Source: Lewinellaceae bacterium
Lineage (GTDB): Bacteria > Bacteroidota > Bacteroidia > Chitinophagales > Saprospiraceae
DNA: 64,000 bases
Assembly: GCA_016713985.1 (NCBI GenBank)
Contig: JADJOD010000006.1
Location: forward strand, 179,265-243,264
Reading direction: 5' to 3'
Shown: positions 38,612 to 47,977 of the stretch, piece by piece
How the letters are laid out: each line of letters opens with the position of its first letter
How positions within the stretch are numbered: the first letter of the stretch is position 1
Program-made: the position numbers and the translations under genes
Notes under the pieces: model-generated
The model's database searches: none
Told to the model about the DNA's origin: nothing
Seen by the model: the letters and a program-made list of their open reading frames with translations, nothing else

Positions 38612-38744
38612 GTTCATTGAAATTTTGAATGTTAAGAAATACATGAAACGGTGCAAATAGCGTAATTGAACCGCATTCATAATTTGATTTAGAGCGAGTT
38701 TATATTCAGTGTCGGAGCGAGAAAGAGGGCAAGTCTGATTTCAA

Positions 38745-40991
38745 TCATGGCAACAGATTGATTTCCAACCGCCGGTTTAAGGCCTGGTTGCTAAAAGTGT
38801 CGGACCCGCCCATCGATTTTGTTACGACGCGGCCCTTCGAGATGCCTTTTTCGGCCAGATGTGCCAACAGGGCGGCAGCAAGGGCGTCGCAAAATTCCAG
38901 GTTGCTTTGACTGCTCCCGGCGTTGTCCGTGTAAACGGTCAATATGATCTGCCCCGAATTAGCCTTCAATAAACCAATCAGTTTGTCCAACTTCGGTACC
39001 AGTTCTACAGTTGCTTCCGGCAGCAGTTGGTCGGTGTACAATATGGTAGCGATCCATTGCGCATTGATTTCTGCAGGCGTTTCCGGCGGCGGCGCGGCAT
39101 CCCTGCTCGTAGATTCCAGTCCGGCGACCGGCGCCGGCGCGGGTGTCGGACCTTGAGCCGAGCGGAGGGCAAGGTCGGAAGTGCGTTTCAGGGCTGTCCG
39201 GGTACTGAAGCCCCGGCTTCCGCCTTCGTGGATTTCGTATTGTTCGTGACAGGCGAATGCGTATCCCGGCGGACAATTGTCGATAAACGGTCTCCGCATG
39301 CTTATCCTGTTAGGCGCAAAACTACCCGGCATGAATAGAATGGGCCGATATGGAGCTGCCGGCGGTAATATGCCGTTGCTGAACTCAATGGAAGTCCGTG
39401 GTAAAACATCCCGAATAGAATATGCTCTGTACGTCGCGCTTTCATCCTGCTTTTCTTTTGCCCAGACAAGCAATTCGCCCTTTGCTGTCGTCCACACCCT
39501 GGACCGGCTTCCAATGATAATATTTTTGAATTTGGGTGTCAGGTCCGTAAATTGTTCACCGTCGTATGAATACAGGAAATATTTCTCCCCCGTTTGGTTT
39601 GTCAGTATCAAATACATTAAGGATTCGCTTACGGCAATGTGGTGGCTGGAAAGTAAATAGCCGGCAGGAGGGTAGACGGAAATAAGATCGGGTTCGGCGC
39701 CTAACGGGTCTTCACAATATCCCAACTGGTAACGGTATTCCGGTCTGCTTGGATACTGATATACGAAATAAAGTTTTTCCCTGAAAACTTCCATTTTGCA
39801 AAAGAAAACGCCTTCCAACTCAGTCCCCGGCTCGGTTTTATACGGATGCATTTTCACTTTTTCAAATCTGTGTTCATCTCTCCCCCTGTTACGGTATGTT
39901 TCAAAATAGGACAAGTGATTCGAATCCCGATTTACTTCTTCATCATGAAGAATAAGGAACAACTTGCCTCCGAAGGACTTCATATTGGTCGTCTCCACAA
40001 AACCGGGTTCCATTTTGTCGGCAACTCCGTTTCCTTCTCTGGATTGAGGTACCAATAGATGCTTCCAGTATGACCGGCCATTTTCAAACTTGTTGTAATC
40101 GAATGCAGTGGTTTCGTTTCCGTCAAACCTGGCAAAACGTACGCTGGGTCCCTCGTCGCTCAATACAAGTATTTGGAAAAACAGGTACCCATCGTGTATT
40201 TCCATAGAAAAGCAGGAATGTATGAGTGTATTATAATAATTGCAATCAAAATGATCAAGGTGGAACAACGAAGCCATCTTTTCCTGCTCGTCGAAAATAA
40301 ATGAAAAATAATTTCTCAAAGGGGCATGGAACGCTGTGGATAATACTTTTCTCGAATTTCCATCCTTCCATACCCCGTAATAATTCTCTAATAATGGTAT
40401 TGAGGAACCAAGGGATGTAAAGGGAACAGCCGGGATAATAGCAAGTTCGGTAGCCCATTCGATCCCATAGATGAATGAAAAGGACTCACCGGGAACAGGC
40501 GTCAAGGTTGTTTCCTCGTAACTGAAAAATTGCGAGGAATAATTTCTCGGGCCGGTCCTCCATTTTCTGTATTCATTAACGGCGTCGGGGTCTATACGCA
40601 ATTCCCCGGAAATCAGTTGGTTGAATCGCTCATACTTCCGGTTTCTTTTGCTTTCAAGTTCATTCAGGTAATCAACTTCACTTGGTGTATCTTCACCCTT
40701 ATTACTGGATGATAAAGCTTTCATTTGTATCTCCAGCTCCTTGATTTCTTCGGCGAGCGCCCGTTTGAATGATTCAACCGGATCAATTGTTTCACCCATT
40801 GTTTTGGCGGGTGCTGTAACCAACCCGGTCCACATCTCGCCCCCGCTTACCGGCACGACGAGCATCTCATCCCCTGCAGTGCGGGATGAACCGGGAAACT
40901 CGATCACGACGGCGGTTTCTATACTTTCAAGCAACGTACTGGTGTGTAGAAGGCCCCGCCGAACCGGCTCTACCTGATGTGGATTTTTCAT
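38745..40991 (-). CDS. 748-residue protein with MKxPxQ leader and OmpA-like C-terminus
   Basis: It begins MKNPHQVEPVRRGLLH, the same leader as the four small peptides, and has no classical signal peptide. Residues 90-130 form a charged coiled-coil (EEIKELEIQMKALSSS). Residues ~130-560 are beta-rich, with recurring Tyr/Phe strands (KLYFVYQYPSR, YLILTNQTGEKYFLYSYDGE) suggesting a beta-propeller. A Pro/Ala linker follows. Residues ~650-748 are an OmpA-like domain (ILTVYTDNAGSSQSNLEFC to NRRLEINLL). It sits between peptide A and peptide B in the PatG-type cluster. It may be a surface or peptidoglycan-bound partner. Confidence 0.85.
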   Translation of the reverse strand: MKNPHQVEPVRRGLLHTSTLLESIETAVVIEFPGSSRTAGDEMLVVPVSGGEMWTGLVTAPAKTMGETIDPVESFKRALAEEIKELEIQMKALSSSNKGEDTPSEVDYLNELESKRNRKYERFNQLISGELRIDPDAVNEYRKWRTGPRNYSSQFFSYEETTLTPVPGESFSFIYGIEWATELAIIPAVPFTSLGSSIPLLENYYGVWKDGNSRKVLSTAFHAPLRNYFSFIFDEQEKMASLFHLDHFDCNYYNTLIHSCFSMEIHDGYLFFQILVLSDEGPSVRFARFDGNETTAFDYNKFENGRSYWKHLLVPQSREGNGVADKMEPGFVETTNMKSFGGKLFLILHDEEVNRDSNHLSYFETYRNRGRDEHRFEKVKMHPYKTEPGTELEGVFFCKMEVFREKLYFVYQYPSRPEYRYQLGYCEDPLGAEPDLISVYPPAGYLLSSHHIAVSESLMYLILTNQTGEKYFLYSYDGEQFTDLTPKFKNIIIGSRSRVWTTAKGELLVWAKEKQDESATYRAYSIRDVLPRTSIEFSNGILPPAAPYRPILFMPGSFAPNRISMRRPFIDNCPPGYAFACHEQYEIHEGGSRGFSTRTALKRTSDLALRSAQGPTPAPAPVAGLESTSRDAAPPPETPAEINAQWIATILYTDQLLPEATVELVPKLDKLIGLLKANSGQIILTVYTDNAGSSQSNLEFCDALAAALLAHLAEKGISKGRVVTKSMGGSDTFSNQALNRRLEINLLP

Positions 40992-41077
40992 AAAAGCTGG
41001 AGATTTGAATCAATTGAGGAGATAGCAGTAATCACCTTTCCTGTAATATTTTCAATCTGATATCCTGACGGGGGTGT

Positions 41078-41260
41078 TCAACAGCGGCACCCCTGTTGTA
41101 TACAAAGATCAAAACACATATCCCGGTTCGGGCCGGTGTTATTTCTGCAAGTTTGGCAACAACTGCAATCAGAGGGATTGACCAGATTGGTCTTTTCCCG
41201 TTTCACCTGTTTTACACGCAACTGCCGGGGTGTGGGTTGGCATTGAACTGGATTTTTCAT
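41078..41260 (-). CDS. MKxPVQ-leader Cys-rich peptide A
   Basis: A 60-residue peptide from the ATG at 41260: MKNPVQCQPTPRQLRV, the shared leader. Eight of its nine Cys are in the last 30 residues, in DCSCCQTC, DMCFDLC and GCRC. The leader is basic and the core is Cys-dense, ending in Cys. It lies directly downstream of the PatG-type protease gene (103 bp), the position expected of its substrate. The in-frame upstream extension to 41341 is unlikely. Confidence 0.8.
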   Translation of the reverse strand: MKNPVQCQPTPRQLRVKQVKREKTNLVNPSDCSCCQTCRNNTGPNRDMCFDLCIQQGCRC

Positions 41261-41362
41261 TTCATGTATGTATGTTAATGAATACGATGATGAATTTTCA
41301 TGTGATAAAACATAGCGCGAAAAGTAGTTTTTTGGCCCCATAGGGGGACTTCGAACAATTCC

Positions 41363-43444
41363 TTAATAAACATACCAGTCGCTCATTTCGCCGACAGATA
41401 CCGGAACCACATCGCTCACGTCTATGGTATAACGAAATACCCTCCTTGCGGCCGTCAGCCGTTCCTGCGGTTTGAAAAAAGTGAGCACGACATCCCAGCA
41501 ATCGGAACCCGGTCGACATACCGGACTTCTTTCAACCCGTATGGTATCCATCACATAATCGTTTTGAAAAGCAATTTGTAATGCCTGGGCAGCCTGAAAC
41601 GCATTCGTTGCCGAATAATTTATTGCCCGATCCTGTGAACTGATGCCGAGGTTGCGAATTTCATAATACAAGCGGTTGAGGAAATTGGTCAGTTCCGGAA
41701 TATTGACGCTTGTGCCGCCCAATTGGCTGATTATGTCGGATTTCCTCCAATTATACATCCCTCTCGGTTCCGGCGAAACGGCCGGGACCTCCTGGCCGGA
41801 CATCAAGACGACTTTCCCAACCACGACGCCTGGAATAGAAATCCGCTCTGCATTGATATTAGCGTCATGCTGGTCGCGAAGAAATCCAATCAGGATATCG
41901 TAAACATCACTACTGTACGGCCCTGTAGGATATACGGAGTATATGGGAGTTGTATTGATATTCAGCGTCCAGATCAGGCTGGCTGCCTCGTATTTGTGCG
42001 AGGTCAGGTAGGCTATCATTTGAAGCGGGTCATCCGGGTTGGGCGGGATATTGGGACTCGAGGTAGGCAAAGGCATATTTTGAATAAATGAATCTCTTCG
42101 CGCTTCATTGATAAATTCATAATTCAAAGTGCCGAGCGCATAAACCAACTGTGGATGGGTTTCTGCGTGCTGGTGTTTTTCCTTTTGGCAGGAACACTCG
42201 GAAGGGTCGACGAGATCGGATTGCAAAATGCCGTAATTGTTTGAAAATCGCATGTTCAGCGGAGGTAAAGAATTCATATTGAATGTTTTTTCGCGGACCG
42301 GGGCTGTTGACCTGATGGTAGGGAATTGTTTATCATTTTCATTGTTTCCCGATGGAGAAGCAATGTGTTCGGATGAGGCGGCCGTCATATCAGGCTGGCT
42401 CGTTGTAATGCTTGCGGGCGCGGTCTGTTCCACTGCCGGTATTTCTTCAGATGGAACCACAGCGGCACCGACTTCTAAGAGTGCCTCGTTTGTTGGCGGG
42501 TTGTTGATCTGGTTGTCGTCCATATGCTGTGATTTTTGACTGTTATGATCTGATGTTGTAGGTTGGTTTTTATAAAATGCTTTGAATGCTGCCGACAGGT
42601 TGATTTTGCCTTTCAGATACCGTAAACAGGCATTTTCATCACCATGAGGGCATGGAACTGTTGTCCGTAACAACAACTCCTTTATGGCAATGGGGTCGGG
42701 CGTTTGGCCAAATCGGATCTGTTCACTTAACAACAGCCCCGCAATACCTGAAATAATGGGCGCCGCATAGCTCGTCCCGCTTCTTATTTGAACACCCCCT
42801 CCGGTTTTTGCGCCCGTGATGCCGTATCCGGGGGCAAGGATTCCGTTTTCCATATAAGCGCTACCCCAGTTGCTAAAATCGAGCGGTGTTCCGGAGCTAT
42901 CCATCGCACCAACGGCCAATACAATGGGGGAAGCAGCGGGAATATGGATACATGCACAACCGTCATTGCCCGCAGCAGCCACTACCAGTACGCTCTTTTC
43001 GTTACATAATCGAAGCGCCTGGTTTAAAAAATCTTCCGCTTCGGGGTTTTTCGAATGCTCACCTCCACTGATATTGATGATATGTGCTCCTGCTTCGACG
43101 GCCTTGGTAATGGCCCTGGCAAGATCCAGTTGTGAACAGGCTATGTTTCCATCCGGGGCCTCTTTAAAAATCGGAATGAACAAGCCGCTGCAGTTTGGAG
43201 AAATACCGCAAACCTCGCTGCCATGCTGACCGAAAATAATACTGGCCACATGTGTTCCATGCCCAGATACCCCTTGATCTCCATCCGGAAATTGTTCCAA
43301 TCCGGCTCCGCCGAAACAGGTATGTCCCAACTCCACCACTCCGTCTAATACAGCTATCTTTACCTCCGGTACGCCTTTGGTTCGTTCCCATATTTGAGCC
43401 AAATCGGGCAATAACCGCAAGATATTTTCACAACCATTCAACAT
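41363..43444 (-). CDS. PatA/PatG-type subtilisin protease with PatG C-terminal domain
   Basis: A 693-residue protein. The S8 domain (1-~300) has Asp34 in IAVLDG, His62 in SGHGTHVAS, Asn160 in AAGNDGC and Ser225 in RSGTSYAAP, a complete catalytic set. Family-specific stretches are LPDLAQIWERT at the start and CSQLDLARAITKAVEAGAH. Residues ~300-430 are a low-complexity linker with DPSECSCQ. Residues 432-693 match the PatG C-terminal region: YALGTLNYEF, SLIWTLNINTTPIYSV, GISSQDRAINYSATNAFQAA, ERSPVCRPGSDCWDV and a FRYTIDVSDVVPV end. In cyanobactin pathways such proteases cut and cyclise precursor peptides. No signal peptide is seen; the N-terminal oxidase of PatG is absent. Confidence 0.93.
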   Translation of the reverse strand: MLNGCENILRLLPDLAQIWERTKGVPEVKIAVLDGVVELGHTCFGGAGLEQFPDGDQGVSGHGTHVASIIFGQHGSEVCGISPNCSGLFIPIFKEAPDGNIACSQLDLARAITKAVEAGAHIINISGGEHSKNPEAEDFLNQALRLCNEKSVLVVAAAGNDGCACIHIPAASPIVLAVGAMDSSGTPLDFSNWGSAYMENGILAPGYGITGAKTGGGVQIRSGTSYAAPIISGIAGLLLSEQIRFGQTPDPIAIKELLLRTTVPCPHGDENACLRYLKGKINLSAAFKAFYKNQPTTSDHNSQKSQHMDDNQINNPPTNEALLEVGAAVVPSEEIPAVEQTAPASITTSQPDMTAASSEHIASPSGNNENDKQFPTIRSTAPVREKTFNMNSLPPLNMRFSNNYGILQSDLVDPSECSCQKEKHQHAETHPQLVYALGTLNYEFINEARRDSFIQNMPLPTSSPNIPPNPDDPLQMIAYLTSHKYEAASLIWTLNINTTPIYSVYPTGPYSSDVYDILIGFLRDQHDANINAERISIPGVVVGKVVLMSGQEVPAVSPEPRGMYNWRKSDIISQLGGTSVNIPELTNFLNRLYYEIRNLGISSQDRAINYSATNAFQAAQALQIAFQNDYVMDTIRVERSPVCRPGSDCWDVVLTFFKPQERLTAARRVFRYTIDVSDVVPVSVGEMSDWYVY

Positions 43445-43531
43445 GTTCTTTTATCAAATCTGTGATGCAAATGACTAAATAGTATTTTTTTGACGGGTGG
43501 ACTTATGTTGCTTTATTTATATATTTTTTTC

Positions 43532-43990
43532 TTAGTTCAGAAGGTTTTTTTTAAATTCCCAAACAAAAACCCGTGTGAAATACTTGGGATCGGTAAAGCC
43601 TACGGAATAGGCAATCTCCGAGATGCTGAATTCAGTAGTACAAAGCAATTCGAGTGCTTTATTAAGCCGGATGTACCGCACAAAACAGCTGGGCGATTGT
43701 CCGGTAAGTTTTTTGATCTTTCGGAAAAAATGAATGCGGCTGTAGTAGACTGATTTTGCAAGATCTTCCACGCTGATTCCATCGGGCATCTGTTGCTCGA
43801 CCATTTCCCTGACCGTTTTCAGAAATGGCTCATTGGTAAACTTTTGCAGGGCTAACCGTAAAGAATGCTCCGGAACGCCATACAGGTTTTGTACGGAAGC
43901 AGAAACAAGGACCGGGTTTTCAGCCGATGAGTTCTTCCTGGCGCCGGGTTCGCGCAGTACATTTTCAAAAGGCGGGGATTGTGTTTTCAT
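43532..43990 (-). CDS. AraC-family transcriptional regulator
   Basis: A 152-residue protein whose C-terminal 100 residues form a two-helix-turn-helix AraC domain: ISVEDLAKSVYYSRIHFFRKIKKLTGQSP, then EISEIAYSVGFTDPKYFTRVF. The N-terminal 50 residues are too short for a sensor domain. It is transcribed toward the PatG-type protease gene 87 bp downstream, so it could control the peptide cluster. Confidence 0.85.
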   Translation of the reverse strand: MKTQSPPFENVLREPGARKNSSAENPVLVSASVQNLYGVPEHSLRLALQKFTNEPFLKTVREMVEQQMPDGISVEDLAKSVYYSRIHFFRKIKKLTGQSPSCFVRYIRLNKALELLCTTEFSISEIAYSVGFTDPKYFTRVFVWEFKKNLLN

Positions 43991-44064
43991 TTGGTTTTGA
44001 TGTCAGTTGATATAAGCAGGTTTCAAATGCAACGCGGATTGGGTTTTCGGCGAGTTGGGTGGCT

Positions 44065-44177
44065 CTGAAAACCTGTTGCAAAGGTCAGCCGCCCGGAAAC
44101 GGCAGGTAAGCGCGGAAACGCCCGGTTTTTCAAATCGCGTGTTTCTGCGGGAAAGACCGCGTAGAAATACCTGTTTT
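44065..44177. repeat. Dispersed ~115-bp repeat, copy 1
   Basis: The segment begins CTGAAAACCTGTTGCAAAGG, runs through TCAGCCGCCCGGAAACGGC and ATCGCGTGTTTCTGCGGG, and ends AGACCGCGTAGAAATACCTG. It recurs almost unchanged at 56352-56467 in the same orientation. It lies in the 199-bp gap between the AraC gene and the histidine kinase gene. Confidence 0.93.
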
Positions 44178-44189
44178 GGAAAAGACAAA

Positions 44190-47100
44190 TCACCCCAAAG
44201 TTGGCAGCCACAGTACCACACAAAATCCATTTTCCCGATTAATATCCAATATGCCGCCGATTTTTTCCGCCCGCATTTGCATATTGGAGGTGCCGGAGCC
44301 GGTGGTTTTGTAACTTTTTTTTGTCGCCGTCCCGTTGTCGCAAATGCGCATTTCAAGGCCTGCGCCCGATTTTTTCAAGCTGACGTAGAGCGTGTCGCCG
44401 TTGGAATGTTTGGCTGCATTGGTCACGGCTTCTTTGTAAATGAGATAGAGATTCTGGCGGATGTTGGTTGGCAAGTTTTTCTTCAGGTTCAGGTTGTCCA
44501 CCTGCCATTGATAGCGCATACCGCGCGGCGTGAGCGTTTCTTCGGCGTGTTCGCGCATCTGGTCGAGCAGGTTTTCGAGTTTGTCTTTCCGGGCGTCAAT
44601 GGCCCACACCGTGTCGCGCATACGAGACATGGCGTCGCGGCTGATTTCGCTGATGCGCCGGAGTTTGTTTTTGTCTTTTTCCGGGGCGGTCATTTCCAAC
44701 ACTTCGGATTGCATGGCGAGGCCGGAGAGCAAGGTGCCCACGTCGTCGTGCAGGTCGCTGGAAATCTGGACGCGCATCCGCTCGATTTTCAGGGCTTGCC
44801 GGAGGCGGTATTGGAACCATGCGTAAATAAGCCCAGCGACGACGAGCGTACACAACAGGTAGAACCACCAGCTTTTGTAAAACGGCGTTTGGATGTTGAT
44901 TTTCAATGTTTTTGGCACAATTGACCACAAGCCGTCGGAATTGGCTGCCAGCACCTCGAAGGTGTATTGACCCGGCGGGAGGTTGGCGTAGCGGGCAAAG
45001 CCATGTGTACCGCTATGCACCCAATTGTCGTCGTAACCAGCGAGGCGGTATTTGAATTCGTTGGCCGTCGGGTTGCTGAACTCAAGGGCGACAAACTCGA
45101 ACGACAGGGTATTTTGCGAATAGGGCAAATCGAGCGATTCGAGCACCTCCACCTGTTTTTCTGTTTCGAGCGGAATGTCGTTGGCAAAGATTTTTATGAA
45201 CTGTACCTGTGGTTCAAAAGGCACATTCTGAATGCTGTCGGGATGAAAAACGACCAGCCCGCCCAGCCCGCCAGCCCATATTTTCCCGTCCGCTGCCTGG
45301 TAAAAAGCGCCCGTGTTGAATTCGTTGCCAAACAAGCCGTCCACCGGCAAGTAGCGCCGGCTGCTGCGCTGCGCCGGGTCGTAGCACAACAAGCCTTGAT
45401 TGCTGCTCAGCCACAGCCGCCCGCGCCGGTCGGCGATTACCCCGTAATACGTCGCATTGGGCAACCCGTCGGCGGTTTCGTGCAACATTCGGGACTCCAG
45501 GTCGGGGTCAATGCGCAACAAGCCAGCCGTGCAAGCCACCCAAATGCCTTGCCCGCCCGCTGTTTCAAAAAAATCTTTGCAAGCCCCCGTGCCGCCGATG
45601 CTTTTTTCAAAATGCAGCCCGTCCGCCGTTTCTTTAAAAATAAGCAAACGTTCCGAATTTTCGGTGACGTAGAGGTAGCCGCGGCTATCGCAGAAGATGC
45701 CCGAGATGTTGTTTGGCTTGAAAAGGAACGTCGAGGTCGAAAGGAGCAAGCGTATACCCTTTGTCGCCGTCGCGGGCCAATCGGGAAAGCCCTTGAGCCG
45801 TTGCAGCCACTGTTTTCCCGCCGGGCGTGACGCATATTTCCACTATTTTTTGGGGCAATTGCCCAATCATTTTCAGCCGGTGCTGGCCGCGCTCCCACTC
45901 GAAGAGGAGATTCCTGAAAATGCCCCAACCGTCTCCTTTCGGAAAGTACATAGGGTCCGTAAAATTGATGCGGCGGCGGAGCTCGGGAAAATAATTGCTG
46001 ACCGTGTCCAACAATTGACCGTCCGGACTGAACACGAAAAATCCCCGCTGCGACACACTGCACCAGATATTTTCATCCGGGCCATTCATAAACTGCCAAA
46101 ATGTATTTCCCTTGGCCGCAGGCGGGATAAAAAATTTGTTTTTCCGCAAATTGACATAACTCAGGCCGTACCGCCAATGTGCCACCCACAGGTTTTCTTC
46201 CCGGTCAATAAAGAGATTTTTCGCTTCGTTGTCGAGCAAGCTGTGTGGGTTGTTCGGCTCATGCACCAACTGTTGTGTAAAACGCCTCGCCCGGCGGTCG
46301 AACAGCCAAAGCCCTTTTTTTTGGGTGGCCACAAACAGCAAATGTTGGCCGTAGGGACACACCGACCAAACATCATCGGCAGGCAGGCCATTCATTTCAG
46401 TATAGACTTTTGACATTCCGGTTTGCGGGTTGAAAGCTGCGATGCCGCCAGACAAACCCAACCAAACGAGGGTGTCGTTTTCGACAAAAGCTTCTTTCAC
46501 AGTACTGGCCTCCGGGCCTTCCTGAAAATAGGTTTGTTTGGCAAAACCGTTTTTTAAATCAACGATTTCCATACCGGGAGTGCTAAAGACGGAACTCAAC
46601 ACTTGTGCGACCTCGCCATTTTCGTCGGGAATTATCACACTGCGGTAGCCGCCCAGCGGACACACGATGCTGTCGCGCCCGGTGCGCGTGTCGAACAAAT
46701 GCAAAAAACCGTTGTCGCCTTCTCCGACCCGCAGCCACAATCGCCCCCGCTGATCGAGGTGAAAAGCGTAATAGTCTTCCACCAGCATTTTGCGTGCCGG
46801 GTCTTTCAACTGAAAAGTGTCGAAATGGTCGTAATCGCGCACATAGCGGTGCACAGCGTTGTAGGTCGTGAACCACAAATCGCCGGTTTGAACATCTTCA
46901 TAACAAGCACTAGTGAGGATGTTGCCGACCAAACTATGAGGTACAGAAGGGTCTGGGCGGTAAACTTTGACGTTTTTCCCGTCGAAGCGGTTGAGGCCGT
47001 CCACAGTAGCAACCCACACAAAACCTTTGCTGTCGCGGGAGACGAAGGGGCAGGTGCCTTGCGAAAGACCTTTGTCGCGGTCGAGCCGCTGAAAGGCGAG

Positions 47101-47202
47101 GTTGAGTTGTTGCGCGGACGATAAAGACAAGCACCCTATCATGTTCATTGCGACCATGACAGACCATCGGGCAAGGTGCTTTTGTTTTACTTTTTCAGTC
47201 AC
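44190..47202 (-). CDS. Two-component sensor kinase with Reg_prop propeller and Y_Y_Y domain (frameshift)
   Basis: From the start at 47202 a signal or membrane segment is followed by beta-propeller repeats typical of Reg_prop sensors (GFVWVATVDGLNRFDG, ENLWVAHWRYGLSYV, GRLWLSSNQGLLCYD). A Y_Y_Y domain (YRLAGYDDNWVHSGTHGFARYANLPPG), one membrane helix, a HisKA_3 domain with the phosphoacceptor in SSDLHDDVGTLLSGL, and a HATPase come next. One T missing near 45715 splits it; the repaired protein has ~1,003 residues. The LuxR-type response regulator lies just upstream with one gene between them. Confidence 0.88.
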
Positions 47203-47314
47203 AAAACGCCAGTGAGTAACGGGCGCAACAATACAGTTTTTTCAGCAATGCGCCGAAAAGTGGTGTTACAAAACCGAGCAACTGGACTCGCTTTATCTCT
47301 TGCTGCACATCTCA

Positions 47315-47878
47315 TCACCCAAAAACCTGCCGGCCGTATGGGTCGTCGTCGGGGCAATTGGGCGGGCAAGGTTGTTCGCTTTTCAGGAATGTACCGCTCA
47401 TGATGCCGTTGTCGAGGCCTATCGCCACAAGGGTGAATGTTGGGGTGCCCAATCTGTCCGGCACACCAAAATTCTGCACAAACAACCGGACTGTGTTCGC
47501 TCCTGTCGGGTTGAGCTCGGTGCCTAAAATATTGCCTTCCAACACTGCCCGGCTGACGAAAACGCAGCTCCCGGCTTTTGCGCCACTTTCAAAATTGGCC
47601 GCCGCCACTGTGGGCAGGTCGCCAAAAGCAACTGCTTGGTTCGTGCTGCGAAAGAAATCCGCGCCGTTGTTGGCAGGATCCATGATGTCGTTCTTGGGAC
47701 CGCAGGCGGCGGCATAGAGTTCGGTGGGGAAATTGGGCCGGGCCTGGTCGAAGTGAAACCGGATGCCAACAGCATCGGGGCGGGCGAGCAGTTGGCGAAC
47801 GATGCCAGCGTTAAAATCAAAAAAATGCGTGCCGGGAAACCCGACCGGAGTGCCGGGCTCTAAACCTGTAAAGGGCAT
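47315..47878 (-). CDS. Hypothetical protein between kinase and response regulator
   Basis: A 187-residue protein from MPFTGLEPGTPVGFPGTHFFDF. It is rich in Gly, Phe and Asn, and its C-terminus has CPPNCPDDDPYG. Segments such as ARPDAVGIRFHFDQ and TFTLVAIGLDNG look beta-rich. No family recognised and no signal peptide. It lies between the response regulator and the kinase, all on the minus strand, so it may be the target or an accessory of that system. Confidence 0.6.
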   Translation of the reverse strand: MPFTGLEPGTPVGFPGTHFFDFNAGIVRQLLARPDAVGIRFHFDQARPNFPTELYAAACGPKNDIMDPANNGADFFRSTNQAVAFGDLPTVAAANFESGAKAGSCVFVSRAVLEGNILGTELNPTGANTVRLFVQNFGVPDRLGTPTFTLVAIGLDNGIMSGTFLKSEQPCPPNCPDDDPYGRQVFG

Positions 47879-47977
47879 GGTGTAAGCTGTTGATAGGTGA
47901 ACAGATGTCTTATGAAGCGATTTAAAGATTGGCGGCAATAGTGTTTTTGTTCTGAACAACAGATGTTTGGGTAAGCG

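Noticed and set aside
37633..43444. Classical cyanobactin cluster
   Set aside because: No YcaO cyclodehydratase, oxidase, PatF or PatE-like repeat core is seen; only the PatG-type protease is shared.
44003..44356. Minus-strand open frame through repeat copy 1
   Set aside because: It overlaps the kinase 3' end and reads the dispersed repeat; a similar peptide from copy 2 at 56.4 kb comes from repeat sequence only.
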